DNA from: Methylopumilus sp036567085
GTDB lineage: Bacteria; Pseudomonadota; Gammaproteobacteria; Burkholderiales; Methylophilaceae
Length of the DNA: 28,172 bases
NCBI GenBank assembly: GCA_036567085.1
Contig: DATCVG010000075.1
Location: 1-28,172, forward strand
Reading direction: 5' to 3'
Under the pieces are notes generated by a model. It was given only the letters and a program-made list of their open reading frames with translations. It was not told the origin of the DNA and made no database searches. The position numbers were made by a program, and so were the translations under genes. This document shows positions 1 through 6,416 of the stretch, piece by piece; position 1 is the first letter of the stretch, and every line of letters begins with the position of its first letter.

Positions 1-1091
1 GCATAGGCTTCATTTAAGGATTGATGAATAGAATATTTAAGACAATTCATTTGGGTCTGACCATTCCAAAACCAACTCGGTACCGGCAATTGATGATTAA
101 AATAATTTTCATTATTTAGTGATGATATATTTGCCCAGTAATAACCTCTTATGTATTCTCTCCAACCTAAGATTTGTCGAATAAAACCTTCAGCAGTATT
201 GATAGATATTTGATTATCGTGATATGAACGCTCAACTTTTAAAATAACCTCATGAGGCGATAACATTTTTGTATTCAGGGCAAAAGAAACTAATGAATGA
301 AACATTCTTGTCTCATCCTTATGCATCGCATCTTGATAATCACCGAAGTAGATCAATATATTTTTTAGAAAAAAATCAAAATGTTTTAAAGCTTCCTGTC
401 TATTTAATGGCCATTGAAAGTGAGATGCATTATTTTCTCCAAAACTTTTTATGTCAGCATTACAAATTTCGTCCCATAGAACGCTATGATTATGTATGGG
501 TCGAGTATCTTTAAAAGTCTTGGGTGTTCCTTTCCATGCCTTTCTGTTCTCATTATCAAAATTCCATTTTGAACCGATTGGCTCATTTATATCATTCATC
601 AGAATGTGATGCTTTTTTCTCATATAACGATAAAAAGACTCCATGAGCCATTGTTTTTTATCTCTAAAGACCTCTTTAACTTCATCACGGCTTGTATAAA
701 AATGTTCTGATGAGACACATGCTGATGGTATAGAAATTTCATTACAAAAATTTTTTAATTCTATATCTAATCTTGATTCATCTGGCTCTTGATATTCAAA
801 TTTTTGGATATGGTGAACTTTAAGTAAGGCATTAAGATTAGATTTAAAACATTGTTGATTGTCTTTATCATTTATTTTTATATAAATCACGTGATGATTA
901 TTTTTTAAGAGAAATCTCTTAAAATCTCTCATGGCAGCAAATATAGCTATAATTTTTTGTGCATGATGAAGAACATAACTTGTTTCTTGCTTCACTTCCA
1001 TTAAAACGTAATATATGTCATCGTCTGTGGTTTTAAACCAGGAATGGTTTGGATTGAGCTGATCGCCTAGAATAAGTCTTAGAGTTTTCAT
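1..1091 (-). CDS. FeS-BCP family photolyase/cryptochrome-related protein (PhrB-like), 3' end missing
   Basis: An open frame runs without a stop from an ATG at 1091 to the left edge, giving 363 visible residues of a family that is usually about 500 long. It starts with a Rossmann-type segment (LRLILGDQLNP, residues 4-14) typical of the 'deoxyribodipyrimidine photolyase-related' family (COG3046). Family signatures follow: SKWNFDNENR, YFGDYQDAM and FIRQILGWREYIRGYYW. The visible part ends with a Cys in QMNCL at residue 350, the first of four Cys that hold the 4Fe-4S cluster in this family; the other three would lie beyond the edge. Family knowledge: these flavoproteins repair UV lesions, (6-4) photoproducts in the studied bacterial member, using light. 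Substrate specificity cannot be told from the fragment. The short plus-strand frame at 269-514 is its shadow. Confidence 0.9.
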   Translation of the reverse strand, partial: MKTLRLILGDQLNPNHSWFKTTDDDIYYVLMEVKQETSYVLHHAQKIIAIFAAMRDFKRFLLKNNHHVIYIKINDKDNQQCFKSNLNALLKVHHIQKFEYQEPDESRLDIELKNFCNEISIPSACVSSEHFYTSRDEVKEVFRDKKQWLMESFYRYMRKKHHILMNDINEPIGSKWNFDNENRKAWKGTPKTFKDTRPIHNHSVLWDEICNADIKSFGENNASHFQWPLNRQEALKHFDFFLKNILIYFGDYQDAMHKDETRMFHSLVSFALNTKMLSPHEVILKVERSYHDNQISINTAEGFIRQILGWREYIRGYYWANISSLNNENYFNHQLPVPSWFWNGQTQMNCLKYSIHQSLNEAY

Positions 1092-1297
1092 ATAAATAAT
1101 CTAATAAAAAAAACTAATTTTTGTTTTTTTCCAAGTGAAATAGCGTTTTTATATTTCATCATTTAATTATGAGTAATTTTGGAATTTATGAGGAAAAATA
1201 TAGATAACCTGAGAAATATTGATGAAAAGGACTATATTCAATTACTATTAATGATTATAGGAAACTTTTTTAAAAATGTTTGAGAGTAGTCCCATAC

Positions 1298-1624
1298 TTA
1301 TAGTATTTTTTGGAGCAAATAAAAAAGTATTGTCATGATCATGATAGCTAATAGCATAGAAGTAAAATAACCATACTGGTTTTTTAATAACCAGCTAAAT
1401 AAGGGTAATACAGGCATCACTGGCAATACATAAATAAAATTTTCATTAGCCAGTTGAGCAATCTTTTCAGTATCTTTACTTTCAAACCAAATCATAGTGT
1501 ATGCAGTAAATGAAATAATTGGGAGCGCTAAGAGGAGTGCTGCTATCTTAGTATCTTTTTTACTTAATTCAGTCACTAATACAATCACTAAAGTAGCGAT
1601 AATAATTTTTACAAAGTAAGCCAT
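1298..1624 (-). CDS. DUF3147 family small inner-membrane protein
   Basis: A 108-residue very hydrophobic protein with three to four predicted membrane segments (about residues 4-20, 26-46, 64-80 and 87-106). The pattern 'VTELSKKDTKIAALLLALP' followed by a WF(E/R)SKDTEKIAxLANENF stretch fits DUF3147, a family of short membrane proteins of unknown function. The start codon overlaps the stop of the upstream DUF429 gene by one base (TGATG), so translation is probably coupled. It is the last gene of a three-gene minus-strand cluster. Downstream, at 1262-1281, an AT-only inverted repeat (10-bp arms, one mismatch) lies before the photolyase promoter region; it lacks a GC-rich stem, so I do not call it a terminator. 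Confidence 0.75.
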   Translation of the reverse strand: MAYFVKIIIATLVIVLVTELSKKDTKIAALLLALPIISFTAYTMIWFESKDTEKIAQLANENFIYVLPVMPVLPLFSWLLKNQYGYFTSMLLAIMIMTILFYLLQKIL

Positions 1625-2310
1625 CAGTAAGCAATTTGCATGTTTGGTTTTTTGGGGGCTTGGGGTAGAAATGAAGCTTCATTGGATTGAATCCTTTTTG
1701 CGCTCCATAATACGGCAAGTGCATCTAATATATCATCATCCATGACATCTTTTTTTGGATATTGCATCCTTATTTCATCAAAATTAAAATATTTAAAATG
1801 TGTAGTTAATAATGAATTTCTTATATTAAAACCCTCAAAGGTCTTTTTGCTTTCCAAAATAACTTTTTCATTATTCATTGCCCTAAAACTCAACTCCGGA
1901 TGTATTTCATAAAAATTCATTTTTTCATGGTGAATCATGGTTTGCACATCTTTAATCTTAGGAAATAAATACCATGATTGAAGCGACATAGACTTACCAA
2001 AAAGTCTTTTTGAAACTAATGAAGCTTTTTCATAGTTGGGCTGTTCTAACATTTCAGGAGTAGGTGCCGTAAATACTGAAGAAGCTTTTTTGCTGAGTAA
2101 TTTTCTGGCTAATTGGTCGGCTTCCCTTGGAATTTCATCAGATAGAATGACTGGCATATCAATGCCAATAACTAGATGATTTTCATCTTTAAAGAAATTA
2201 TTTAAGTCATTAAGATTTGTAAAAATAGATGACTCAATATTTCCACTTTGATTTTCCCAAACTGAAAACCAACCAGACTTACAACCATCAATTCCAATAA
2301 TGAATGCCAA
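1624..2310 (-). CDS. DUF429 domain protein, predicted RNase H-like nuclease fold
   Basis: A 228-residue protein. The start MAFIIGIDGCKSGWF is the hallmark of DUF429 (COG4923): a first beta strand with an Asp at residue 8 (IGIDGC), where RNase H-like folds put a metal-binding acid. Later blocks (IGIDMP near 48; the stretch VMDDDILDALAVLWSA near 190-205) match the acidic and C-terminal parts of this family. The function is unknown; nuclease activity is a fold-based prediction. The start is a TTG directly after the TAA of the DCC gene (TAATTG), and the conserved IGIDGC block so close to the N terminus supports it. It sits in the middle of the cluster, with zero-base spacing upstream and a one-base overlap downstream. 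Confidence 0.8.
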   Translation of the reverse strand: MAFIIGIDGCKSGWFSVWENQSGNIESSIFTNLNDLNNFFKDENHLVIGIDMPVILSDEIPREADQLARKLLSKKASSVFTAPTPEMLEQPNYEKASLVSKRLFGKSMSLQSWYLFPKIKDVQTMIHHEKMNFYEIHPELSFRAMNNEKVILESKKTFEGFNIRNSLLTTHFKYFNFDEIRMQYPKKDVMDDDILDALAVLWSAKRIQSNEASFLPQAPKKPNMQIAY

Positions 2311-2667
2311 TTAATTCACTCGACAGTAATGAAGTTTTTTAAAACGCCACGCTGCAAAATATTGATAAGCTATTTTGCTCGTAGGGTAAATGATAGGAAG
2401 TCTGATAATAAGGCTTAAAAAGCGCCATCCTTTTAAATGTTTCCAAATAAGACAAAATGCATCGATACCTTTATGTAGTTTCTCTTTTTCATCTATAGCA
2501 TGAAGGCTTAAAAGTGCGTCCTTATATGTAATTTGGTATTTGCTTAGCATATCTTGATGAGTATGAAGATTGCACCATAAAAAAGTACCTAAAGGAGCAA
2601 TTGATTTGTAATAATTAATTTCTTTTTTACAAATACTGCATTCATTATCAAATAAAATCTTTATCAT
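2311..2667 (-). CDS. DCC family thiol-disulfide oxidoreductase-like protein (DUF393)
   Basis: A 118-residue protein beginning MIKILFDNECSICKKE. The CxxC pair at Cys10/Cys13, right after a first beta strand and an acidic residue, is the signature of the DCC/DUF393 family (usually YDGxCxxC), a thioredoxin-like fold. The second half has the usual 'GIDAFCLIWKHLKGWRFLSLIIRLPII' amphipathic/hydrophobic helices and ends with a YxxxAxxR segment. There is no signal peptide, so it is probably cytoplasmic or membrane-associated. It is the first gene of the minus-strand cluster with DUF429 and DUF3147. Its substrate is unknown. The short leader between it and the terminator at 2686-2727 has no strong ribosome binding site (only an A/T-rich run before the ATG). 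Confidence 0.8.
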   Translation of the reverse strand: MIKILFDNECSICKKEINYYKSIAPLGTFLWCNLHTHQDMLSKYQITYKDALLSLHAIDEKEKLHKGIDAFCLIWKHLKGWRFLSLIIRLPIIYPTSKIAYQYFAAWRFKKLHYCRVN

Positions 2668-2685
2668 ATTTTTTTAAATGAAGTT

Positions 2686-2727
2686 TAAAAAGAAAGGCCC
2701 CAAACCATTCAGGGTGAATTTGGAGCC
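2686..2727 (-). terminator. Intrinsic terminator upstream of the DCC gene (leader attenuator or end of a small RNA)
   Basis: Read on the minus strand, 2727 to 2696 forms a stem starting GGCUCCAAAUU, which pairs with ..GGUUUGGGGCC over 11 bp (including G-U pairs). It is followed at once by UUUCUUUUU (2694-2686). The G-U pairs become mismatches on the plus strand, so the signal points leftward. The neighbour to its right is a plus-strand gene, so no minus-strand gene ends here. The DCC start codon lies only about 20 bases downstream. It may therefore end a short leader or a small RNA. Confidence 0.65.
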
Positions 2728-2784
2728 TATCGAGCAATATTTCAGCTTATTGCTTATTTGATAGAGTTTATCCACCATTAAAAA

Positions 2785-2813
2785 TTCAATTTTTTTACTA
2801 AAGACTCTATACT
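2785..2813 (+). promoter_or_regulatory. Candidate sigma-70 promoter for the DUF457-like gene, apparently leaderless
   Basis: TTCAAT (2785-2790), 17 bases, TATACT (2808-2813). The -10 is one change from consensus. The expected transcription start falls on or next to the A of the ATG at 2820, so the mRNA would have almost no 5' leader; no Shine-Dalgarno sequence is visible upstream. Confidence 0.5.
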
Positions 2814-2819
2814 TATTTT

Positions 2820-3302
2820 ATGGATACTTTAAGTCACGCATTGTGGGGTTATGGTTTGTTTGGATACAAGCGATATCCATGGACAGCTATTTTTTTTGGT
2901 GCTATGCCAGATCTTATTTCGTTTGGTTTATTGATGTTTATTAATCTTATGACAGGGCACTGGTACTATGAAAAACCTGCATTAGATTCCTTGCCACTAT
3001 GGATTTTTCCAGCCTATTCAATCGGCCATAGTTTTATTATTTGCTTACCTATCATTTATGTTGTTTATCGTTTTAACCGAGCATTTGCTACAGCAATGCT
3101 AGCCTGGCCATTTCATATCATTCTCGATTTTCCATTTCACTCGAAAGCTTTCTTTGCGACCCCGATTTTTTGGCCGCTATCAGATTACAAAATGGATGGA
3201 GTTCCATGGACACATTGGTATATTTGGTATCCAAATATTTTATTACTCTCAATGTTGCTAATTTATCGTTACAGGAAAAATTGTAAGAAATTTAATCAAT
3301 GA
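2820..3302 (+). CDS. Membrane-bound metal-dependent hydrolase-like protein (DUF457/YdjM-like)
   Basis: A 160-residue membrane protein with hydrophobic segments around residues 22-46, 60-84, 88-104 and 135-150. The His/Asp pattern fits the YdjM/DUF457 group, which is predicted to bind metal within a membrane bundle: His6 (DTLSHALWG), Asp31 (GAMPDLISF), His70 (SIGHSFI), and His99, Asp103 and His107 (FHIILDFPFH). The real reaction is unknown for this family. The stop codon overlaps the start of the pirin gene by four bases (ATGA), so the two are co-translated. The assignment rests on motif layout; a looser label such as 'conserved membrane protein' is possible. Confidence 0.65.
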   Translation: MDTLSHALWGYGLFGYKRYPWTAIFFGAMPDLISFGLLMFINLMTGHWYYEKPALDSLPLWIFPAYSIGHSFIICLPIIYVVYRFNRAFATAMLAWPFHIILDFPFHSKAFFATPIFWPLSDYKMDGVPWTHWYIWYPNILLLSMLLIYRYRKNCKKFNQ

Positions 3303-4000
3303 TAAGACTCAGAAAATCAGAAGATCGGGGATATGCCGACCATGGTTGGTTAAAAAGCTACCATTCATTTTCATTTGCAGATTACTTCGATCCTCAATAC
3401 ATGGGCTGGGGTAATCTTCGCGTTATTAATGAGGACTATATTGAAGAAGGTGGAGGCTTTGGGGATCATTCTCATAGAAATATGGAGATTATCACTTATG
3501 TACTTTCAGGTCAGTTGGCCCATAAAGACAGCATGGGCAATATAAAAACTATCAATCCAGATGAGGTGCAAAGAATGAGTGCAGGGAGCTTTGTTTCGCA
3601 TAGCGAATTTAATAGCGCCAGCAATGCCATGACCCATCTATTACAAATTTGGATTGAGCCTCATGTGAAAAATATAGAGCCAAGCTACGAGCAAAAAACG
3701 ATTCCTAAAGCAAAGAAAGAAGGTAAGCTTACCCTCATTGCGTCTTCAGATGCCAGAGATCAGTCTATTTTGATTCATGCGGATGCATCTTTATATGCCG
3801 GCATTTTTAATGAGCATCAGAAAGGTATTTTAAAGTTAAACCATAATAGAAAAGCATATGTTCATCTTATCAAAGGGGCATTGGAAATTAATGGCCACCA
3901 TTTGAAGTCTGGTGATGCATTATTACTGGAGGATGAGCCTTTAATCACTATTGAAAAGGGTGGGGATGGGGAAGTGTTGATATTCGATCTAGCAGCATAA
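3299..4000 (+). CDS. Pirin family protein (YhhW-like bicupin, quercetin 2,3-dioxygenase-like)
   Basis: A 233-residue bicupin. The N-terminal block RGYADHGWLKSYHSFSFADY is the pirin signature. The metal ligands His57, His59, His101 and Glu103 (GDHSHRNMEI and VSHSEFN) are all present and fall at the same residue numbers as in E. coli YhhW, which supports this start and an intact metal site. Family knowledge: YhhW-type pirins bind a divalent metal and can oxidise quercetin in vitro; their cellular role is unclear. The protein is cytoplasmic, with no signal peptide. It begins inside the stop of the membrane protein gene upstream (four-base overlap), so the pair is an operon, an odd combination with no obvious shared pathway. 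No hairpin terminator is evident in the 128 bases after it. Confidence 0.93.
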   Translation: MIRLRKSEDRGYADHGWLKSYHSFSFADYFDPQYMGWGNLRVINEDYIEEGGGFGDHSHRNMEIITYVLSGQLAHKDSMGNIKTINPDEVQRMSAGSFVSHSEFNSASNAMTHLLQIWIEPHVKNIEPSYEQKTIPKAKKEGKLTLIASSDARDQSILIHADASLYAGIFNEHQKGILKLNHNRKAYVHLIKGALEINGHHLKSGDALLLEDEPLITIEKGGDGEVLIFDLAA

Positions 4001-4058
4001 ACAAACCACCTTATTTTCAGGGCATACATAAGTAATTCATTTTTATTAATGATCAAGG

Positions 4059-4087
4059 TTTCAATTTGATAGCTATTACTTTACAAT
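4059..4087 (+). promoter_or_regulatory. Candidate promoter of the CorA-type gene
   Basis: TTTCAA (4059-4064), 17 bases, TACAAT (4082-4087). The -10 is a good match and the -35 a weak one. Transcription would start near 4094, about 35 bases before the ATG. The -10 overlaps the left arm of the inverted repeat at 4085-4125. Confidence 0.4.
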
Positions 4088-4125
4088 TGCCGAAACCTTA
4101 AGCTTAATCTGAATTCGAGGCAATT
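4085..4125. repeat. Inverted repeat spanning the start region of the CorA-type gene
   Basis: AATTGCC (4085-4091) and GGCAATT (4119-4125) are perfect 7-bp arms, with a TTAAGCTTAA palindrome (4098-4107) between them. The right arm contains most of the Shine-Dalgarno sequence GAGG (4117-4120), eight bases before the ATG at 4129. It is either an RNA hairpin that hides the ribosome site or a DNA operator over the -10 region, depending on where transcription starts. Confidence 0.5.
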
Positions 4126-4128
4126 ATC

Positions 4129-5475
4129 ATGTCAGAAAAAAATAACATTGATAAGAAATTATCCAGTATCAAAAACTTGCTCGCTAAGCAAAATCTGGTT
4201 GATAACCTCATTCAAAGACAAGAAATGTCTCGTCAGGATATTGTCGAATCTCTTATTCAAAAACAAAATTCCACCGAATTAGAAAAGCTTCTTAAAAAGC
4301 TAGAAGTTAACGACATCGCCAGAATTCTGGAAGCATTAATAGAGCAAGAGCGAATTATTGTATGGGATCATATTGAAACAAGTCGTCGTGATGATGTGCT
4401 TTTGGAAGTTTCTGATGACATTCGTATGGATCTTGTATCTGACGAAACTCCAAATAAAGAGCAAATTACGGTTATTCGAGTATTTGACTTATTTAAAGGT
4501 CGTTTACGTCAAATACCTATATACAGCCGAAAAGATCTTGAAAAGGCTAAGCCTATTTGGGTGGATCTTGTCACGCCTGAGATTGAGCAGCTCGAATGGG
4601 CTAGAGAAATTTTTGGTGCACATATTCCTAACCCCAATGAACTTACAGACTTAGAAACAAGTGCGCGTTTTTATATTGAAGATAATGGTGAAATTCATCT
4701 ACATTCCAATTTCTTACTAGACACCACGAAAGAATCTAAAAACGTTACGGTGGCATTCGTTCTTAAAGACAAAATATTATTCACTGTTAGAAATGAAGAA
4801 TTACCTGTATTCAGACTTCAGCGTTTAAGAGCCCGTGCAGAAGCAGGTTATGTATCTCAAGCGAAAGATGTCTTATTAGATTTGTATGCAGCAGATATTG
4901 AATATTCAGCGAACGCCCTTGAAGATGTCTACTCAAGATTAGAAAAAGTGGGTAAGCAGGTTGTGAAGTCCTATATGACAAATAGCCAGGCTGCGACGAT
5001 TCTCTCTGATATTGCCATCGAGGAAGATTTGAATGGAAAAATAAGACGCAATGTGATGGACACAAGAAACGCTTTATCATTTTTGATGCGTTCAAAACTT
5101 TTATCAGTGAGTCAACATGAAGATGTCAAAGAAATTCTTCGTGACATAGACTCATTGGATGGCCATACATCATTCTTATTTAATAAGATCAATTTTCAAA
5201 TGGACGCCACAGTTGGCTTCCTTAATGTAAATCAAAATATTGATTTGAAAAGATTGACGATTATCAGTGTCGTCTTTATGCCAGTGAATATCATTGCAGG
5301 TATTGGAGGCATGTCTGAATTTACAATGATGACTAATGGTATCCCTTGGCAATTAGCTTATGGCTGTTTTATTTTAGTCATGATTGCGATTGGACTCTTT
5401 ACATTTATAGGTTTAAGAACCTTTGAAAATAAACGTATTGAAAAATTAAGATCAGAAAATTCTTTTGACAAATAA
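4129..5475 (+). CDS. CorA-like divalent cation transporter with MgtE-like N-terminal domain (GMS variant)
   Basis: A 448-residue protein. Residues about 48-105 look like the MgtE intracellular N domain (ELEKLLKKLEVNDIARILEAL then a DDVLLEVSDDIRMDLV stretch). Residues 115-375 have the CorA cytoplasmic layout (WVDLVTPE, long charged helices with R-rich and LEDVYSRLEKV segments). Two membrane helices follow (about 376-392 and 405-428), with a basic C-terminal tail as in CorA. The loop between them normally holds the GMN signature that forms the pore mouth; here it reads GGMSEFTMM, so the Asn is Ser at residue 396. CorA-type proteins carry Mg2+ (also Co2+, Ni2+) as pentamers in the inner membrane. 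Whether the GMS form is an importer of Mg2+, of another metal, or an exporter cannot be read from sequence. The start is supported by GAGG eight bases upstream. Confidence 0.85.
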   Translation: MSEKNNIDKKLSSIKNLLAKQNLVDNLIQRQEMSRQDIVESLIQKQNSTELEKLLKKLEVNDIARILEALIEQERIIVWDHIETSRRDDVLLEVSDDIRMDLVSDETPNKEQITVIRVFDLFKGRLRQIPIYSRKDLEKAKPIWVDLVTPEIEQLEWAREIFGAHIPNPNELTDLETSARFYIEDNGEIHLHSNFLLDTTKESKNVTVAFVLKDKILFTVRNEELPVFRLQRLRARAEAGYVSQAKDVLLDLYAADIEYSANALEDVYSRLEKVGKQVVKSYMTNSQAATILSDIAIEEDLNGKIRRNVMDTRNALSFLMRSKLLSVSQHEDVKEILRDIDSLDGHTSFLFNKINFQMDATVGFLNVNQNIDLKRLTIISVVFMPVNIIAGIGGMSEFTMMTNGIPWQLAYGCFILVMIAIGLFTFIGLRTFENKRIEKLRSENSFDK

Positions 5476-5499
5476 AAATGCTACCTAGGTAGCATTTTT
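5474..5499. terminator. Bidirectional intrinsic terminator between convergent genes
   Basis: A perfect 13-bp inverted repeat centred on CCTAGG: AAAAATGCTACCT | AGGTAGCATTTTT. The U-run on one strand and the A-run on the other let it stop transcription from both sides. It overlaps the last bases of the CorA-type gene and the stop codon of the MORN gene, so both mRNAs would end in the same stem. Confidence 0.9.
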
Positions 5500-5953
5500 A
5501 TTTTATGGGCTTACCATCCTCGTATAAGGTTTTAGATTTGACATCACCATTTTTTTCCCAATAAGTCTCATATCCTTCTTTTTTGCCATCTTTAAAAGTT
5601 GCTTCAGATCTTTTTGCGCCATTGTCATACCATTGTGTAAATAAACCATGCTCTTTACCATCTTTGTAATGTGCTTCTAATTTAAGTTGCCCACTTTCAT
5701 ACCATTGATTCCACACACCATCTTCTTTATCGTTTATATAATTGGTTTCTATATATTTCAGCCCACTGTTGTACCAAAAAGTCTCTAAGCCCTCTTTTTT
5801 GCCATTGACATAATGAACCTCATATTTTGTATTTCCATTTTGGTATTTTTCAATATGTGCTCCTGTGAATGGTTTGTCATTAAGGTCTTTGGAAAGAGAG
5901 AGGCCACAAAGACATAACAGGAAAATGAACGCTATAAATCGAATAATTTTCAT
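5498..5953 (-). CDS. Secreted MORN-repeat (YwqK-like, COG2849) protein
   Basis: A 151-residue protein with an N-terminal signal sequence (MKIIRFIAFIFLLCLCGLSLS). The two Cys in it do not form a clean lipobox, so cleavage by ordinary signal peptidase is more likely than lipidation. From about residue 39 to the end there are five MORN_2 repeats with a 23-residue period, each of the form Y..NGKKEG...WY.SG. Databases often label this family 'YwqK family antitoxin', but nothing here supports a toxin-antitoxin role: no toxin gene is adjacent and the protein is exported. It is likely a periplasmic or surface repeat protein. It starts four bases after the stop of the upstream secreted protein, so the pair is co-transcribed. 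It ends in the shared terminator. Confidence 0.85.
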   Translation of the reverse strand: MKIIRFIAFIFLLCLCGLSLSKDLNDKPFTGAHIEKYQNGNTKYEVHYVNGKKEGLETFWYNSGLKYIETNYINDKEDGVWNQWYESGQLKLEAHYKDGKEHGLFTQWYDNGAKRSEATFKDGKKEGYETYWEKNGDVKSKTLYEDGKPIK

Positions 5954-5957
5954 AAAA

Positions 5958-6350
5958 TTAACTTGCTAAGCAACTCGCCTTAAAGTTTTTCGCTTTTGCG
6001 AGAGAAGCTCTTAAATCTTCCCTTGGGTAAAAGAAGGGTTCACTAAGATAAGACTCTTCCATTTTTTCGCAGCTTTTTGGGTCTAAATTTTTAATGCTTG
6101 CTACAAAACATGAAGGATTATATTTGATTAGCTCTTCGAGTAAGGCAGCATGTTGCGCTCTTTTTTCATAACTAGAGACATTTTGAAGCGCATTTTGAAT
6201 GAATTGCTCTAATTGGGCAGGATTGCTACATTGATTGATGTTACTAATAAATTGTTTTTGGCTTTGAAGTTTTTGGGTATTGATATCTTGATTAGCTAAT
6301 GCCAATGAGAAACAACTCACAAATATCAAAAATACAACTAAAGTTTTCAT
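5958..6350 (-). CDS. Small secreted protein with four cysteines, function unknown
   Basis: I do not recognise this family. The frame could begin at 6404, but the internal ATG at 6350 is the better start. It is preceded by AAGG at suitable spacing and gives a clean signal peptide, MKTLVVFLIFVSCFSLALA, cleaved before NQD. The product is 130 residues. After cleavage about 110 residues remain with four Cys (QCSNP, SCFVA, SCEKM, SCLAS), which could form two disulfides in the periplasm, and a mostly helical, Gln/Leu-rich character. It lies four bases upstream of the MORN-repeat secreted protein, so the two are likely exported together and may work together; that is inference. No membrane anchor or enzymatic motif is visible. 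Confidence 0.7.
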   Translation of the reverse strand: MKTLVVFLIFVSCFSLALANQDINTQKLQSQKQFISNINQCSNPAQLEQFIQNALQNVSSYEKRAQHAALLEELIKYNPSCFVASIKNLDPKSCEKMEESYLSEPFFYPREDLRASLAKAKNFKASCLAS

Positions 6351-6416
6351 AAAATACCTTATTAACAAAAGGTCTTTGGTCTTGAGTTTCGTGAAAAAGT
6401 TCATAAAAATTAGTGC

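Noticed and set aside
52..62. An 11-mer TGGGTCTGACC shared in reverse complement with 11311-11321
   Set aside because: Matches of this length are expected by chance many times within 28 kb.
269..514. 81-residue plus-strand frame at the left end
   Set aside because: It lies wholly opposite the photolyase coding sequence, whose family motifs are unmistakable; it is a shadow frame.
1188..1283. A 31-codon plus-strand frame (MRKNIDNLRNIDEKDY...) in the gap between the photolyase and DUF3147 genes
   Set aside because: It is very short, has only a weak GGA before the ATG, and lies in AT-rich DNA where such frames arise by chance; no similarity recognised.
5498..5953. Toxin-antitoxin label for the MORN-repeat protein
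   Set aside because: The protein carries a signal peptide and no toxin gene is adjacent; the family name YwqK 'antitoxin' is not evidence.
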